A stretch of 64,000 bases of DNA from Chitinophagaceae bacterium (GCA_023957755.1 JAMLGT010000005.1:1-64000), one strand, 5' to 3'. Positions 9,127 through 18,194 are shown, counted from the stretch's first letter. The notes: generated by a model not told the origin, from the sequence alone. Numbers and translations are program-made.

Positions 9127-9134
9127 ATTATACG

Positions 9135-10352
9135 ATGAATTCGAAAAATAAAAATGAAAAGTCCATCCTGTTTATTTCCACCCACAGCTTTGCAACTAAT
9201 CCACGACTGGTAAAAGAGATTGAACTTGCCTTGAAGAAGGGTTTTAAGGTCTCAGTAATATGTTTCAGATTTGAAAATTGGAGTTTAGAAATCAATGAAG
9301 CAATAAAAAGTAAATTTCAAACGCAGATTAATTATTTTGAAATACCCGGTAATAGAAAGCCAATTATTCCCTGGATACTAAGTTCTTCCATATTCACATT
9401 CTCAAAAGTGCTCCTCCACATATTTCCTACCAATGCCTGTCTGCTCTCAATGACGAGCAATAAAAGGTCATGGTTGTTACTAAGAAAACTAAAAAGTATT
9501 TCTGGCAAATACGATTGGATGGTGGCTCATAACATAGGATCAATGTATCCTGCTATTAAGTTTAGGAAAAAATTCAACGCTAAAGTAGGAATCGATCTGG
9601 AGGATTATCATCCGGGAGAAACCAATGATGCCATTGCCAAAAGCAGGAGTGAGAAGCTCATTAAATACTTGTTGCCCAAGGCAGATTATATTACCGCTGC
9701 TTCTGCACCAATTTTAAAGGAATACAAAAAGCTAGTCCCTTTCAATTGTACTCAGGAAGTAGTGATGAATTATTTTCCAAAGGAGGAATTCGTTCCTCCG
9801 GTGATGTTAGATACACCCATATTTCAACTGGTTTGGTTTTCCCAAAATATATCTTATGATCGCGGATTAGAGGCAATTATCCCAATTGTTGATAACAGGC
9901 CTGATGTAGAATTACATCTTTATGGCAATTGTAAGGTCGACTTTTTTAAAGAGTGGATCGAAGGGCGAAAAAATATTTTTCTTCACGCTGCTTTACCCCA
10001 GGCTGCGCTCCATAAAGAGCTGTCACTCTATGATGCGGGGTTGGCTATTGAGCCCGGTAGAGACCAGAATAATGAACTTGCTGTGTCAAACAAGATCCTT
10101 GCCTATTATCAGGCAGGGCTATACATCATTGCGAGTGATACGATAGCACAGAGTGAATTTTTGAAGTTGCAGCCGCATAGTGGGATAGTTTTGTCTCTAA
10201 ACGATGAGGCTCTTGAGGACAGGATCGACCGAGTTTTATTGAGTCTGGAATCCATTCGTTCCACAAAGCAAGCACGGTATTATTATGCCTGGTCACAGAG
10301 TTGGGAAACAGAGTCTGAGAAGTTGCTTGAACTGTGGAAAGGAGTAGGGTGA
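9135..10352 (+). CDS. Glycosyltransferase, GT-B/GT4-like
   Basis: An intact 405-residue enzyme. The N-terminal half has ILFISTHSFATNPRLVKEIE and DWMVAHNIGSMYPAIKFR. IDLEDYHPGETND is a distinctive motif shared with the broken copy at 6391. The C-terminal half has FQLVWFSQNISYDRGLEAII, VELHLYGNC and LAVSNKILAYYQAGLYIIAS, typical of a GT-B donor-binding domain. No signal peptide or membrane segments are seen, so it should act in the cytoplasm on a lipid-linked glycan. It is followed after 219 bases by the second glycosyltransferase of the pair. Sugar specificity is unknown. Confidence 0.85.
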   Translation: MNSKNKNEKSILFISTHSFATNPRLVKEIELALKKGFKVSVICFRFENWSLEINEAIKSKFQTQINYFEIPGNRKPIIPWILSSSIFTFSKVLLHIFPTNACLLSMTSNKRSWLLLRKLKSISGKYDWMVAHNIGSMYPAIKFRKKFNAKVGIDLEDYHPGETNDAIAKSRSEKLIKYLLPKADYITAASAPILKEYKKLVPFNCTQEVVMNYFPKEEFVPPVMLDTPIFQLVWFSQNISYDRGLEAIIPIVDNRPDVELHLYGNCKVDFFKEWIEGRKNIFLHAALPQAALHKELSLYDAGLAIEPGRDQNNELAVSNKILAYYQAGLYIIASDTIAQSEFLKLQPHSGIVLSLNDEALEDRIDRVLLSLESIRSTKQARYYYAWSQSWETESEKLLELWKGVG

Positions 10353-10374
10353 ATAGATGGGAAGCAGTATTTAT

Positions 10375-10550
10375 TACGTTCATGCTTCGTCTTCGCTCAG
10401 CATGACAAGAACATCTCCGCTCAACATGACAAGAACATCTCCACTCAGCATGACAAGTCCGTCTCCGCGCAGCATGACAAAACCGTCTTTGCGCAATAAA
10501 AGGAAAAAATAAGTGTGTCATGCTGAGCGGAGACGAAGCACGACACTTAT
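10375..10550. repeat. R2 repeats: four 24-bp tandem units plus an inverted copy
   Basis: Four tandem 24-bp units, each starting AGCATGACAAGAACATCT or a close variant, cover 10399-10494 and are preceded by CATGCTTCGTCTTCGCTC. An inverted copy (TGTCATGCTGAGCGGAGACG) lies at 10517-10536. The same R2 sequence occurs near 14251-14275 and 14701-14731. The long minus-strand frame across this stretch only reflects the unit length being a multiple of three. Confidence 0.75.
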
Positions 10551-10571
10551 AGTCCACATTTCATTATCCCC

Positions 10572-11855
10572 ATGAAAAAAATACTCATTATATCTCCCCA
10601 CTTTCCACCTTCAAATCTGACGGCGGTGCACAGGGCAAGGTTCTTTGCCAATCACCTCCCTGCATTCGGATGGGACCCCATCATCCTCACTGTTGATGAG
10701 AAATACTACGAAGAGAAATTAGACTGGGAATTATATAAACTCTTACCACCGGAATTGCGCATTGAAAAAGTGAAGGCAATGAAAATAACCAGGCCGCGCC
10801 TCATCGGAGACATTGGATTGCGTGCTTTTTTCTCTATGTATCGAAAGGCGAAGCAACTAATAAGAGAGGAGAAAATAGATTTCCTGTACATTACAATTCC
10901 TTCATTTTATGGCGCACTCTGGGGCCGGTGGCTACACGAAAAGACAGGAGTACCTTACGGAATAGATTACATCGATCCCTGGGTACATCAGTTTCCCGGA
11001 AGTGAAAGGATCTTCTCGCGACATTGGTTTGCTACCCGGATTTCGCATTTTCTGGAACCTATTGCCGTAAAGAAAGCCTCACTTATTTCAGGAGTAGCAG
11101 CCAGCTATTTCGAAGGAGTGATTGCACGAAATCCCAGGCTCAAATCACGATGCGAATTTGTAGCTATTCCTTATGGCAGCGAACAGTCGGACCATGAAGC
11201 TATTAATTCTATTGACATCCGGCCTTATCTTTTCACAAAAGAACCTGAGAAGATGAAACTGGTATATGCAGGTGCCATGCTCCCCAAAGCTTATGCACCG
11301 TTAGAACAGATTTTTATTACCCTTGCCAATAACAAAGATAAGTTTAGAGATGTGCAGTTTCATTTTATCGGTACGGGAAAATCTACCACCGACCCTTATG
11401 GCTTTAACATCAGGCCGCTGGCCGAAAGGTATGGTTTATGGCAATCTAACGTGTATGAATACCCTGAGCGTATTCCATACCTGGATGTACTGGTGCATCT
11501 GAATGAAGCGGATGGCGTTTTTATTCTGGGTAGTACCGAACCGCATTACACACCTTCCAAAGTGTATCAGGCAGTGCTTTCCAGAAAACCTATTCTTGCT
11601 ATCCTGCATCAGGCAAGTACAGGCGTAGAAGTAATTCGGAGTTCTCATGCAGGCATTGTGCTTGATTTTGACGGAGAGCAGGATTTGGAAAAGATCAGAA
11701 ATAAATTCTCCTCCGTATTTGATGAGTACAGAAACTTTGTAAAGAAGTATGATTTTGCAGAAGTGGATCATTCACCGTTTCAGGAATACTCGGCAGAGAG
11801 GATAACGGGGGTGCTGGTGAGTACCATAAATAAGATAAATCAAAACTTATCCTGA
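10572..11855 (+). CDS. Glycosyltransferase, GT4-like
   Basis: A 427-residue GT-B enzyme. It opens with KKILIISPHFPPSNLTAVHR, where the PP motif and following helix are typical of GT4 acceptor domains. It continues with DFLYITIPSFYGALWGRWLH and PYGIDYIDPWVHQFP, then the donor domain with MKLVYAGAMLPKAYAPL, FHFIGTGKS and FILGSTEPHYTPSKVYQAVL, where the glutamate region binds the nucleotide sugar in GT4 enzymes. It is the complete version of the remnant at 8879-9013. It probably extends a capsular repeat unit; substrate unknown. Confidence 0.85.
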   Translation: MKKILIISPHFPPSNLTAVHRARFFANHLPAFGWDPIILTVDEKYYEEKLDWELYKLLPPELRIEKVKAMKITRPRLIGDIGLRAFFSMYRKAKQLIREEKIDFLYITIPSFYGALWGRWLHEKTGVPYGIDYIDPWVHQFPGSERIFSRHWFATRISHFLEPIAVKKASLISGVAASYFEGVIARNPRLKSRCEFVAIPYGSEQSDHEAINSIDIRPYLFTKEPEKMKLVYAGAMLPKAYAPLEQIFITLANNKDKFRDVQFHFIGTGKSTTDPYGFNIRPLAERYGLWQSNVYEYPERIPYLDVLVHLNEADGVFILGSTEPHYTPSKVYQAVLSRKPILAILHQASTGVEVIRSSHAGIVLDFDGEQDLEKIRNKFSSVFDEYRNFVKKYDFAEVDHSPFQEYSAERITGVLVSTINKINQNLS

Positions 11856-11941
11856 ATTTTATGCACTGATAAAGGACTTTGACCTCCATCAACAGAGTGT
11901 TTTATTTAGCCGAAGCATAAAATATTAGAATTTGTAAGCCA

Positions 11942-13099
11942 TTGAAACACCTCGCGATCATAACTACGCACCCCATTCAGTATAATGCTCCATGGTTCAG
12001 GCTATTGGCAGAGAGAGGACATATTGCTATAAAGGTATTTTACACCTGGAGCCAGGTGCAAAATGAGGAGAAATTTGATCCTGGTTTTGGTAAAACTATC
12101 GAATGGGATATCCCGTTACTGGAAGGTTACGATTATACTTTTGTAAAGAATACATCCAAAAGTCCCGGCTCTAAAACATATAGAGGAATTCAAAACCCTT
12201 CACTGATCCAAGAAATTGTAGCGTGGGGTGCAGATGCTGTACTGGTATTTGGATGGAAGTTTAAGAGCCATTTGCAAGCTATCAGGTATTTCCATAATAA
12301 GATTCCGGTTTTGTTCAGAGGGGATAGTACTTTTTTGAATCGAAATCATGGAATAAAAAATCACCTAAGAAAGCTTGCATTAAAACGAGTGTTTAAAAGT
12401 GTGGACTACGCCTTATATGTCGGTAAGCACAATAAAGAATATTTTGAAGCAGCCGGATTAAATAAGGCTCAATTATTACATGTTCCTCATGCTATAGATA
12501 TTTCCCGCTTTAATAATGGAGTGGAAACAAAAAAGGAAGGAGAGATATACAGAGGGAGGTTAGGAATTTCAAATAATAAATTAGTCTTCTTATTTGCTGG
12601 AAAGTTTGAAGATGTGAAAGATCCAATCTTGTTTTTAGATGTTGCAAGCGAAATTAGTGATCAGGATGTTCATTTCGTTTTTGCAGGAAATGGCCCAATG
12701 GAAAGAGATTTAAAGAGTAGGAAAGCCTCCAATATTCACTTCATGGATTTTCAGAATCAAAAGCACATGCCCGGATTGTACGCAATGAGTAATGTCTATG
12801 TATTGCCATCAAAAAATGAAACCTGGGGACTTGCAGTCAATGAAGCCATGGCCTGTGGAAGACCTGTGCTGGTCAGTGATAAATGCGGTTGTGCTGCCGA
12901 TCTGGTAGAAGAAGGAAAGACCGGTTTTGTATTTCGATCGGGCGATGCCGATGACTTAAAGGGTAAGATCAGATGGTGCATTCAACATAAAGATGAGCTG
13001 AAACAAATGGGAGAGAATGCCCATGAAAAAATTCAGGACTGGAGTTTTGAAAAGATTGTAACGGCTATTGAAAACCTTGTGAATTCTTTTGAAGAGTGA
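11942..13099 (+). CDS. Family 4 glycosyltransferase
   Basis: A 385-residue GT4 enzyme starting at TTG 11942. The N-terminus MKHLAIITTHPIQYNAPWFR matches the usual start of this group, and no ATG or GTG lies upstream in frame. It has KLVFLFAGKFEDVKDPILFL, VHFVFAGNGPMERDL, MSNVYVLPSKNETWGLAVNE (the E-x7-E glycosyltransferase motif) and ACGRPVLVSDKCGCAADLVE. Domains 1 and 2 are both present, so it is full length. It overlaps the following methyltransferase by GTGA, indicating an operon. Confidence 0.92.
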   Translation: MKHLAIITTHPIQYNAPWFRLLAERGHIAIKVFYTWSQVQNEEKFDPGFGKTIEWDIPLLEGYDYTFVKNTSKSPGSKTYRGIQNPSLIQEIVAWGADAVLVFGWKFKSHLQAIRYFHNKIPVLFRGDSTFLNRNHGIKNHLRKLALKRVFKSVDYALYVGKHNKEYFEAAGLNKAQLLHVPHAIDISRFNNGVETKKEGEIYRGRLGISNNKLVFLFAGKFEDVKDPILFLDVASEISDQDVHFVFAGNGPMERDLKSRKASNIHFMDFQNQKHMPGLYAMSNVYVLPSKNETWGLAVNEAMACGRPVLVSDKCGCAADLVEEGKTGFVFRSGDADDLKGKIRWCIQHKDELKQMGENAHEKIQDWSFEKIVTAIENLVNSFEE

Positions 13100-13905
13100 G
13101 CAGGCTCTCAGATATATATCGCTCGCTTCCTTCATTCAAAGGAAAGAAAAGATTAGGGAGTTGGCTCTTTAGGAACTCAGTATATAAATACAAAGACAGG
13201 CTGGTTCGTTGTAAAGACGGATTGATGTTTCATATTCTCAATACACAGGACAGTGTGGGGCGTGATTTGTTTTTTGATGGTGAATATGAACCGGAAACGG
13301 TAAACCTGATCAAATCACTTTTGAAAGAAGGAGACCTAATGGTAGATGCCGGTGCCAATATCGGTGCTATCAGTTTGCCTGTAGCAAAAGGGAATCATGG
13401 GCAGGTATATGCATTTGAACCTGCAAAACATGTTTTTGAAATCCTTGAAAAAAATATTGCTGTCAATAAACTGAAGAATGTAACACCTGTTAGTCTGGCA
13501 CTTTCGGATGTGGTCGAAACACGAGAGTTTTATGAATCGAACCGGGTGCATGGGTGGAGTGGTATGGTAAAGATTGATAGTTTTCAGAATTATAAGGTGA
13601 AGGCCACTACGCTTGATTCTTTTGCGGAGGAAAATAATATTCGGCAAATCAAAGTATTGAAAGCAGATGTGCAGGGGTGGGAATATTTTGTTTTCAAAGG
13701 AGCAGAGAAGTTATTGGATGAAAGAAGGATTGAGTATATAATTTTTGAGTTGGAGTGGTGGGCCGAGCAGAATGCGGGCCTGGAAGTGGGAACTGCACAG
13801 CGTTTTTTATTAGAAAAGGGTTATGGATTGGAAACCCTGGATGGGAAGAAGATTGAAAGGCCGTTGACACAAGGAACTCAAATGATTGTTGCAAGACTAA
13901 AGTAG
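13096..13905 (+). CDS. FkbM family methyltransferase
   Basis: A 269-residue SAM-dependent methyltransferase with a GTG start overlapping the upstream stop (GTGA at 13096-13099). It has the FkbM motif LMVDAGANIGAISLPVAKGN around residue 80, VYAFEPAKHVFEILEKN and IKVLKADVQGWEYFVFKGAE. The family methylates hydroxyl groups of sugars or polyketides; in this cluster a capsular sugar is the likely substrate. It is complete, unlike the FkbM gene at the start of the window. Confidence 0.9.
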   Translation: MSRLSDIYRSLPSFKGKKRLGSWLFRNSVYKYKDRLVRCKDGLMFHILNTQDSVGRDLFFDGEYEPETVNLIKSLLKEGDLMVDAGANIGAISLPVAKGNHGQVYAFEPAKHVFEILEKNIAVNKLKNVTPVSLALSDVVETREFYESNRVHGWSGMVKIDSFQNYKVKATTLDSFAEENNIRQIKVLKADVQGWEYFVFKGAEKLLDERRIEYIIFELEWWAEQNAGLEVGTAQRFLLEKGYGLETLDGKKIERPLTQGTQMIVARLK

Positions 13906-13973
13906 GAGGGGGGTGGATTTTTTTAAGAACAGTCATGCTTCGTCCCCCCTCGTCGGACGCCGTCCTGAGGAGG

Positions 13974-14160
13974 GACCACCCCGTCTGCTAAAGCAGCCAC
14001 CCCTCCTGAGGAGGGGAATTGGAAAGTGGAAGGTTGTTTGCTTTTTCCAGGGTACAAAAATTTGTTACGCTCCAAATTCCCCTCCCGTGGAGGGGTGGAT
14101 TCCGCGCAGCGGAAGACGGGGTGGTCTTACCTTCTCCAGATTGTGCTTGGCAGCAGGTGC
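13974..14160. repeat. R1 composite inverted repeat, copy 1
   Basis: A left arm GACCACCCCGTCTGC...CCACCCCTCCTGAGGAGG and a right arm AATTCCCCTCCCGTGGAGGG...GACGGGGTGGTC face each other, about 50 bases each, around a 55-base centre with TTTTTCCAGGGTAC. Each arm contains its own small hairpin (CCCCTCCTGAGGAGGGG). The whole block recurs 370 bases downstream. No open frame in it looks real. Confidence 0.7.
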
Positions 14161-14343
14161 GGCACTTATTTTCATTTTTTGAAAGCTACTCTTTTTCGGA
14201 AAGCTTTTTTTATGAAATGGAAGGTCAATAACTAATTTTAAGGTGATTTGTCATGCTGAGCGAAGACGAAGCATGGATCACCAACATTATTGCCATTTGG
14301 TAAAACCACCCCGTCCTCCCTTGCCGCCACCGTCCTGATGAGT

Positions 14344-14530
14344 GACCACCCCGTCTGCTAAAGCAGCCACCCCTCCTGAGGAGGGGAATTGGAAAGTGGA
14401 AGGTTGTTTGCTTTTTCCAGAGTACAAAAAATTGTTACGCTCCAAATTCCCCTCCCGTGGAGGGGTGGATTCTGCGCAGCGGAAGACGGGGTGGCCTTGA
14501 CCTCTGCAGTTTGCGTATCGTAGCAGGTGC
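14344..14530. repeat. R1 composite inverted repeat, copy 2
   Basis: An almost identical copy of the block at 13974, in direct orientation at an offset of 370 bases, with a handful of substitutions and similarity fading after GGGGTGGCCTTGACC. A partial left arm (CCACCCCGTCCTCC) also lies near 14308, and another R1 piece lies near 14627-14670. R2 repeats flank the pair at about 14251 and 14701. The remainder of 13906-14746 shows no gene. Confidence 0.7.
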
Positions 14531-14746
14531 AGTACCTACTCTCATTTAATTGGAAGCTCATTTTTGGGGAGGACTTTTATAGCCTGAGTGCGACCTGTGT
14601 CGTTAGTTAGTGCAATGAAGAGAAAACCACCCCGACTGGTATAGCAGCCATCCCTCCACAGGAGGGGAATTCTGGCATTCGCAACTGTCAAGCTTCGTCT
14701 CCGTCATGCTTCGTCTTCGCTCAGCATGACAGTTGGGAGAGGAAGC

Positions 14747-14866
14747 ATGATGCCAGGCATGCCCTCACTCCCATTGCGAGAAGAAAAACAATCTATCAAT
14801 CTCCTCCGCAAAATAATTGAAGGAAAAGCACCTACTTTTGAAGGCATTCATCCTGCAAAAAAATAA
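14747..14866 (+). pseudogene. Small reading frame, probably the 3' end of a lost gene
   Basis: A 39-codon frame, with ATGs at 14747, 14750 and 14759, reads MPSLPLREEKQSINLLRKII and ends FEGIHPAKK before TAA at 14864-14866. It begins at the edge of the R1/R2 repeat block and ends 12 bases before the polymerase-like gene, as expected for the C-terminal stump of a gene whose front was lost. I do not recognise the family. It could also be a true small protein. Confidence 0.35.
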
Positions 14867-14878
14867 TCATCTGTTAAG

Positions 14879-16303
14879 ATGTTTTTTCCAACACTCTTTA
14901 GTGTAAAAATCAACTGGCTGGTATATGCACTCGGGCTTATCGCCGTAGTGATGGTGATACCCGATATTTCGGTGTGGCGATTCTTTGCATTAGCCATTGC
15001 CGGTCATCAGTTCATGCTATTATTTTACGCTTATGGGTATGTGATACCAGTACGGTATTGGGCAGGTGCTATGGCATGTTTACAGTATTTGGTAGGACCG
15101 AGCTTCGCCTACAGCGGATTGGATGAGTTGATGTATTTCAAATACAGAATGCAGGTGCCTGAGGAGACGTACTTTGCTTATGCAATTCCTGCGGTGATTT
15201 TATTCATTCTGGGATTACATTTTTCGGGTAAACTAAATGGGGAGAAGGTAGATGAAAAAGCTATAAACAGATTCGTTGAATCGAACACGCTTTTGCCCTA
15301 TATCTTTATAGGAATCGGATTTGTGTCTTCTATGGTCTCTGGGTTTTTCGGATCTGAACTGGCAAATGTATTTTATATCCTAAGTGGATTTAAGTTTATT
15401 GGACTCTTCATGTTACTTCTAAGCGGTCATCAGATAAAACTACTTCCACTTGTAATCGTAGTAGGAGCTATTGTAGGGTCCTCATTAAAATCAGCGATGT
15501 TCCATGACCTTTTAACCTGGCTGGTCTTTGTATTAGCAGTATTGGCTATCAGGTATAAGCCTAATATTTTGGTTAAGGTATGGTTCACAATTGGAATGGT
15601 TGTGTTAGTATTGATTATCCAACAAATAAAATCTGTTTATAGATCCAACATCACATACGGTCAGGGAGGAACTGAACAATTCGAAGAGAGTTTCAGAACC
15701 ATCAATCAGGAGGGTGGTTTTTTTGATTTGAATAAGATAGCAGAAAGTAACGTTCGCATCAACCAGGGGTTTATAGTAACGAATGCCATGAACTGGATAC
15801 CGGAGAGAGAGCCTTTTGCACAAGGGGAGGAGTTGCAAATGATACTGGAAGCTGCTTTCCTGCCAAGGATACTGGCTCCCAACAAGTTAAAGGCAGGAGA
15901 TAATTCACTTGTTCTAAAATATACAGGATTGTGGATTAGGCAGGGAACATCCATGAGTATCAGTGCATTGGGAGATGGCTATATTAATTTCGGCACTTTT
16001 GGGGGGTCTATATTCATGTTTTTCTTTGGGCTGATATTCAATATTACATTAAATGGCTTTCAGCGCTTTAGTAAAGATTTTCCAATTATACTCATATTCA
16101 CTCCCCTGGTGTTTTATTATCCTATTCGTCCGGATACTGCATTGCAGACAGGATTAGGGCATCTGGTAAAAGCCAGTTTTCTACTTTATTTCATTATGAT
16201 TTTCTGGAAGAAGGATCTGAGTAGCGAAGGGGTAGAACAAAAAATTCTAATGGAGAAGGCAAAGCGGGAAAGAGATAAAAAGCAATGGGATGCAAAAGAA
16301 TAG
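14879..16303 (+). CDS. Polytopic membrane protein, O-antigen/repeat-unit polymerase-like
   Basis: A 474-residue inner-membrane protein with about 11-12 hydrophobic segments. The first pair spans WLVYALGLIAVVMVI and FFALAIAGHQFMLLFYAYG. A large non-membrane loop lies roughly at residues 255-345. The soluble C-terminal tail is charged (KAKRERDKKQWDAKE). The layout of many helices with one long loop and its place in a capsule cluster suggest a Wzy-type or oligosaccharide repeat-unit polymerase, but I see no diagnostic motif. The short stump just upstream may have belonged to the same operon. Confidence 0.6.
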   Translation: MFFPTLFSVKINWLVYALGLIAVVMVIPDISVWRFFALAIAGHQFMLLFYAYGYVIPVRYWAGAMACLQYLVGPSFAYSGLDELMYFKYRMQVPEETYFAYAIPAVILFILGLHFSGKLNGEKVDEKAINRFVESNTLLPYIFIGIGFVSSMVSGFFGSELANVFYILSGFKFIGLFMLLLSGHQIKLLPLVIVVGAIVGSSLKSAMFHDLLTWLVFVLAVLAIRYKPNILVKVWFTIGMVVLVLIIQQIKSVYRSNITYGQGGTEQFEESFRTINQEGGFFDLNKIAESNVRINQGFIVTNAMNWIPEREPFAQGEELQMILEAAFLPRILAPNKLKAGDNSLVLKYTGLWIRQGTSMSISALGDGYINFGTFGGSIFMFFFGLIFNITLNGFQRFSKDFPIILIFTPLVFYYPIRPDTALQTGLGHLVKASFLLYFIMIFWKKDLSSEGVEQKILMEKAKRERDKKQWDAKE

Positions 16304-16352
16304 CGGTTGTGTCCTTAAAGTGTAAGGGGCAATAATTATATGAGGTTGCGCG

Positions 16353-16485
16353 TCTCAGGTTTCGGGTTTCAGGTTTCGGGTTTCGGGTCTCAGGTTTCAG
16401 GTTTCGGGTTTCGGGTCTCAGGTTTCAGGTTTCGGGTTTCGGGTCTCAGGTTTCAGGTTTCGGCTTTCGGGTTTCGGGTTTCAGG
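16353..16485. repeat. Heptamer tandem array (TTTCRGG)
   Basis: Nineteen consecutive 7-bp units, mostly TTTCGGG or TTTCAGG with TCTCAGG about every fourth unit, run without a gap for 133 bases. A higher-order 28-bp period is visible. The unit is not a multiple of three, and the open frame through it (a GF/VSG-rich peptide) is a by-product. Such arrays are prone to slippage. Confidence 0.9.
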
Positions 16486-16503
16486 TTTTAGTGTTGGTGG
16501 TCA

Positions 16504-16865
16504 TAATTTTGTGAGATTCCGCATCGGAGTGCGGAATGACGATCCTATAAGTGGTAGGTGAAGGACACCCACCACAAAAAAAGGCAGGTCATTGCGGGCG
16601 CTGACCCGCAATCCCGTGTAGCAGTCTGATGAGATTCCGCATCGGAGTGCGGAATGACAGTGTTTTTCATTCCCCTCCTTTGGAGGGGTGGCTGACGAAG
16701 GAAGACGGGGTGGTCTTACCCTTGTCAATGCGGGCACCGACCCGCAATCTTGTGTATCATCCTGATGAGATTCCGCATCGGAGTGCGGAATGACAGTGGG
16801 TATGGTAATGAGATCCCGTGTCGCGGCACGGGATGACAGTGGGTATGGTAATGAAATTCCGCATC
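16504..16865. repeat. R3 hairpin cluster A with one R1 unit
   Basis: Hairpins with 8-bp stems and 6-nt loops are strung together: ATTCCGCA/TGCGGAAT (16516-16537), ATTGCGGG/CCCGCAAT (16591-16612) and ATCCCGTG/CACGGGAT (16813-16834), among others. They are flanked by GAGAT on one side and GACA on the other. An R1 copy (ATTCCCCTCCTTTGGAGGGG) sits near 16669-16688. The stems differ but stay paired. The tail to 16913 shows nothing else. Confidence 0.85.
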
Positions 16866-16925
16866 AGTTACCCAAGTCAATGAGTGTACACAACCTATAA
16901 ATCACAATACTAAATCACTCCCAAG

Positions 16926-18053
16926 ATTATCAAACCAAAAATTCTCATCACCATCCCCTGGTTTCTCCCCGCATTCAGGGCAGGAGGACCCATCCGCTCC
17001 ATAGCCAATCTCATTGAAAATTACAAAGAGGCCGAATTTTTCATCTTCACCTCCTCTACAGACATTAACCGGATTCCTCTGGAGAATATCACTCCCGGAA
17101 AATGGACCCCCTATAACATCAACACCAGAATCTGGTATGCTAATTCAAGGAAAGTAGGGCAGGAACTCATACGGGAATCAGAAAAAATAAAACCAGACAT
17201 TATTTTCATAACAGGTTTATACTCATGGCCGTTCACATTAGTACCGTTGATTTATTGTAAGGCTCAGAAAAAAATTATTTCCATTAGAGGAATGCTACAC
17301 CCCGGCGCATTGAAGCAAAAAGCCTCGAAAAAGAAATGGTTTATTAAAGCCTTTAACCTGGTGGGTTTTCCCAAACGGGTAGCCTTTCATGCCACAGACA
17401 AACAGGAGGCATCCTACATCCGTAGCCAATTTGGAAATAAGTCGGCTATATTTATCGCGGGAAATATCTCCAGTTTTATCGGAAAATTACCCTCTCCCAT
17501 AAAACCGAAGAATGAATTGAAGCTACTGACGATTGCACTGATAAGTCCAATGAAAAACTATCTTAAGGTACTCAATGCATTGAGAAATGTGAGCCTTTCA
17601 GTCACCTACAATATTTATGGCGCAGTGAAGGATGAAGGCTATCTGGCACAATGCAAATCAGTTGCAGCAACACTTCCCCCAAATATCGAAGTGGGCTTTC
17701 ATGGCGAGTTACCTCCGGATCGTATCAGCGCAACCCTGGAAGAGCATCATGTATTTATTCTACCCAGTGAGAGTGAGAATTTTGGTCACGCTATCTATGA
17801 GGCACTTTCAGCAGGAAGGCCGGTAATTACCAGTCACAATACCCCGTGGAATCATCTTGAGGAGAATCATGCAGGGCTTAATGTGAACCCTGAAATTGAA
17901 ATGGAGATTTCAAAAGCCATACACACTTTCGGGGTGATGGATAATGTGTCCTTTGTAAACGAGTGTGAGGCAGCCTTTCAATATGCACTTGGATATTATA
18001 AATTGGATGAAATCCTTGTAAAATATAAAACGATGTTTGACGTTAATCTTTAA
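16926..18053 (+). CDS. Glycosyltransferase, GT4-like, with non-canonical start
   Basis: The frame is open from 16914 and codes for KPKILITIPWFLPAFRAGGP, IRSIANLIENYKEAEFFIFT, KPDIIFITGLYSW, then a GT4 donor domain with LLTIALISPMKNYLKVLNAL, EVGFHGELPPDRISATLEEH and HHVFILPSESENFGHAIYEA (E-x7-E). Homology-like sequence begins right at 16930, yet no ATG, GTG or TTG occurs in frame until 17247, which would remove a third of the enzyme. ATT at 16926 is my best guess; the alternative is a sequence error at the start codon. With ATT the protein has 375 residues, a normal size. It probably acts in the same capsule pathway. Confidence 0.8.
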   Translation: MIKPKILITIPWFLPAFRAGGPIRSIANLIENYKEAEFFIFTSSTDINRIPLENITPGKWTPYNINTRIWYANSRKVGQELIRESEKIKPDIIFITGLYSWPFTLVPLIYCKAQKKIISIRGMLHPGALKQKASKKKWFIKAFNLVGFPKRVAFHATDKQEASYIRSQFGNKSAIFIAGNISSFIGKLPSPIKPKNELKLLTIALISPMKNYLKVLNALRNVSLSVTYNIYGAVKDEGYLAQCKSVAATLPPNIEVGFHGELPPDRISATLEEHHVFILPSESENFGHAIYEALSAGRPVITSHNTPWNHLEENHAGLNVNPEIEMEISKAIHTFGVMDNVSFVNECEAAFQYALGYYKLDEILVKYKTMFDVNL

Positions 18054-18173
18054 GAGTGCATAGGTGGGAAGGTCACATCTATCATCAGTTTTTTTTCATC
18101 AAACAGGATTCATATAGAGCGTTGAATTTTACCTAAAATTCCCTGAAACAGGGATATAACATAGTAAAGTTTT

Positions 18174-18181
18174 TATATTTG
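18174..18181 (+). promoter_or_regulatory. Bacteroidota -7 box TATATTTG
   Basis: TATATTTG matches the TAnnTTTG consensus and ends 13 bases before the exosortase ATG. No convincing -33 TTG is seen at the usual distance. It probably starts the exosortase-carbamoyltransferase transcript. Confidence 0.55.
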
Positions 18182-18194
18182 CGTCCGTCCCCTG

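Noticed and set aside
10126-10557. Minus-strand frame with a repeated Cys-His-Ala-Glu-Arg-rich peptide
   Set aside because: The peptide repeat arises from the 24-bp R2 units, and the frame overlaps the end of a solid glycosyltransferase.
16340-16561. Frame encoding a Gly-Phe/Val-Ser-Gly-rich peptide
   Set aside because: It is a translation of the heptamer array; unit length is not a multiple of three, and no start context is seen.
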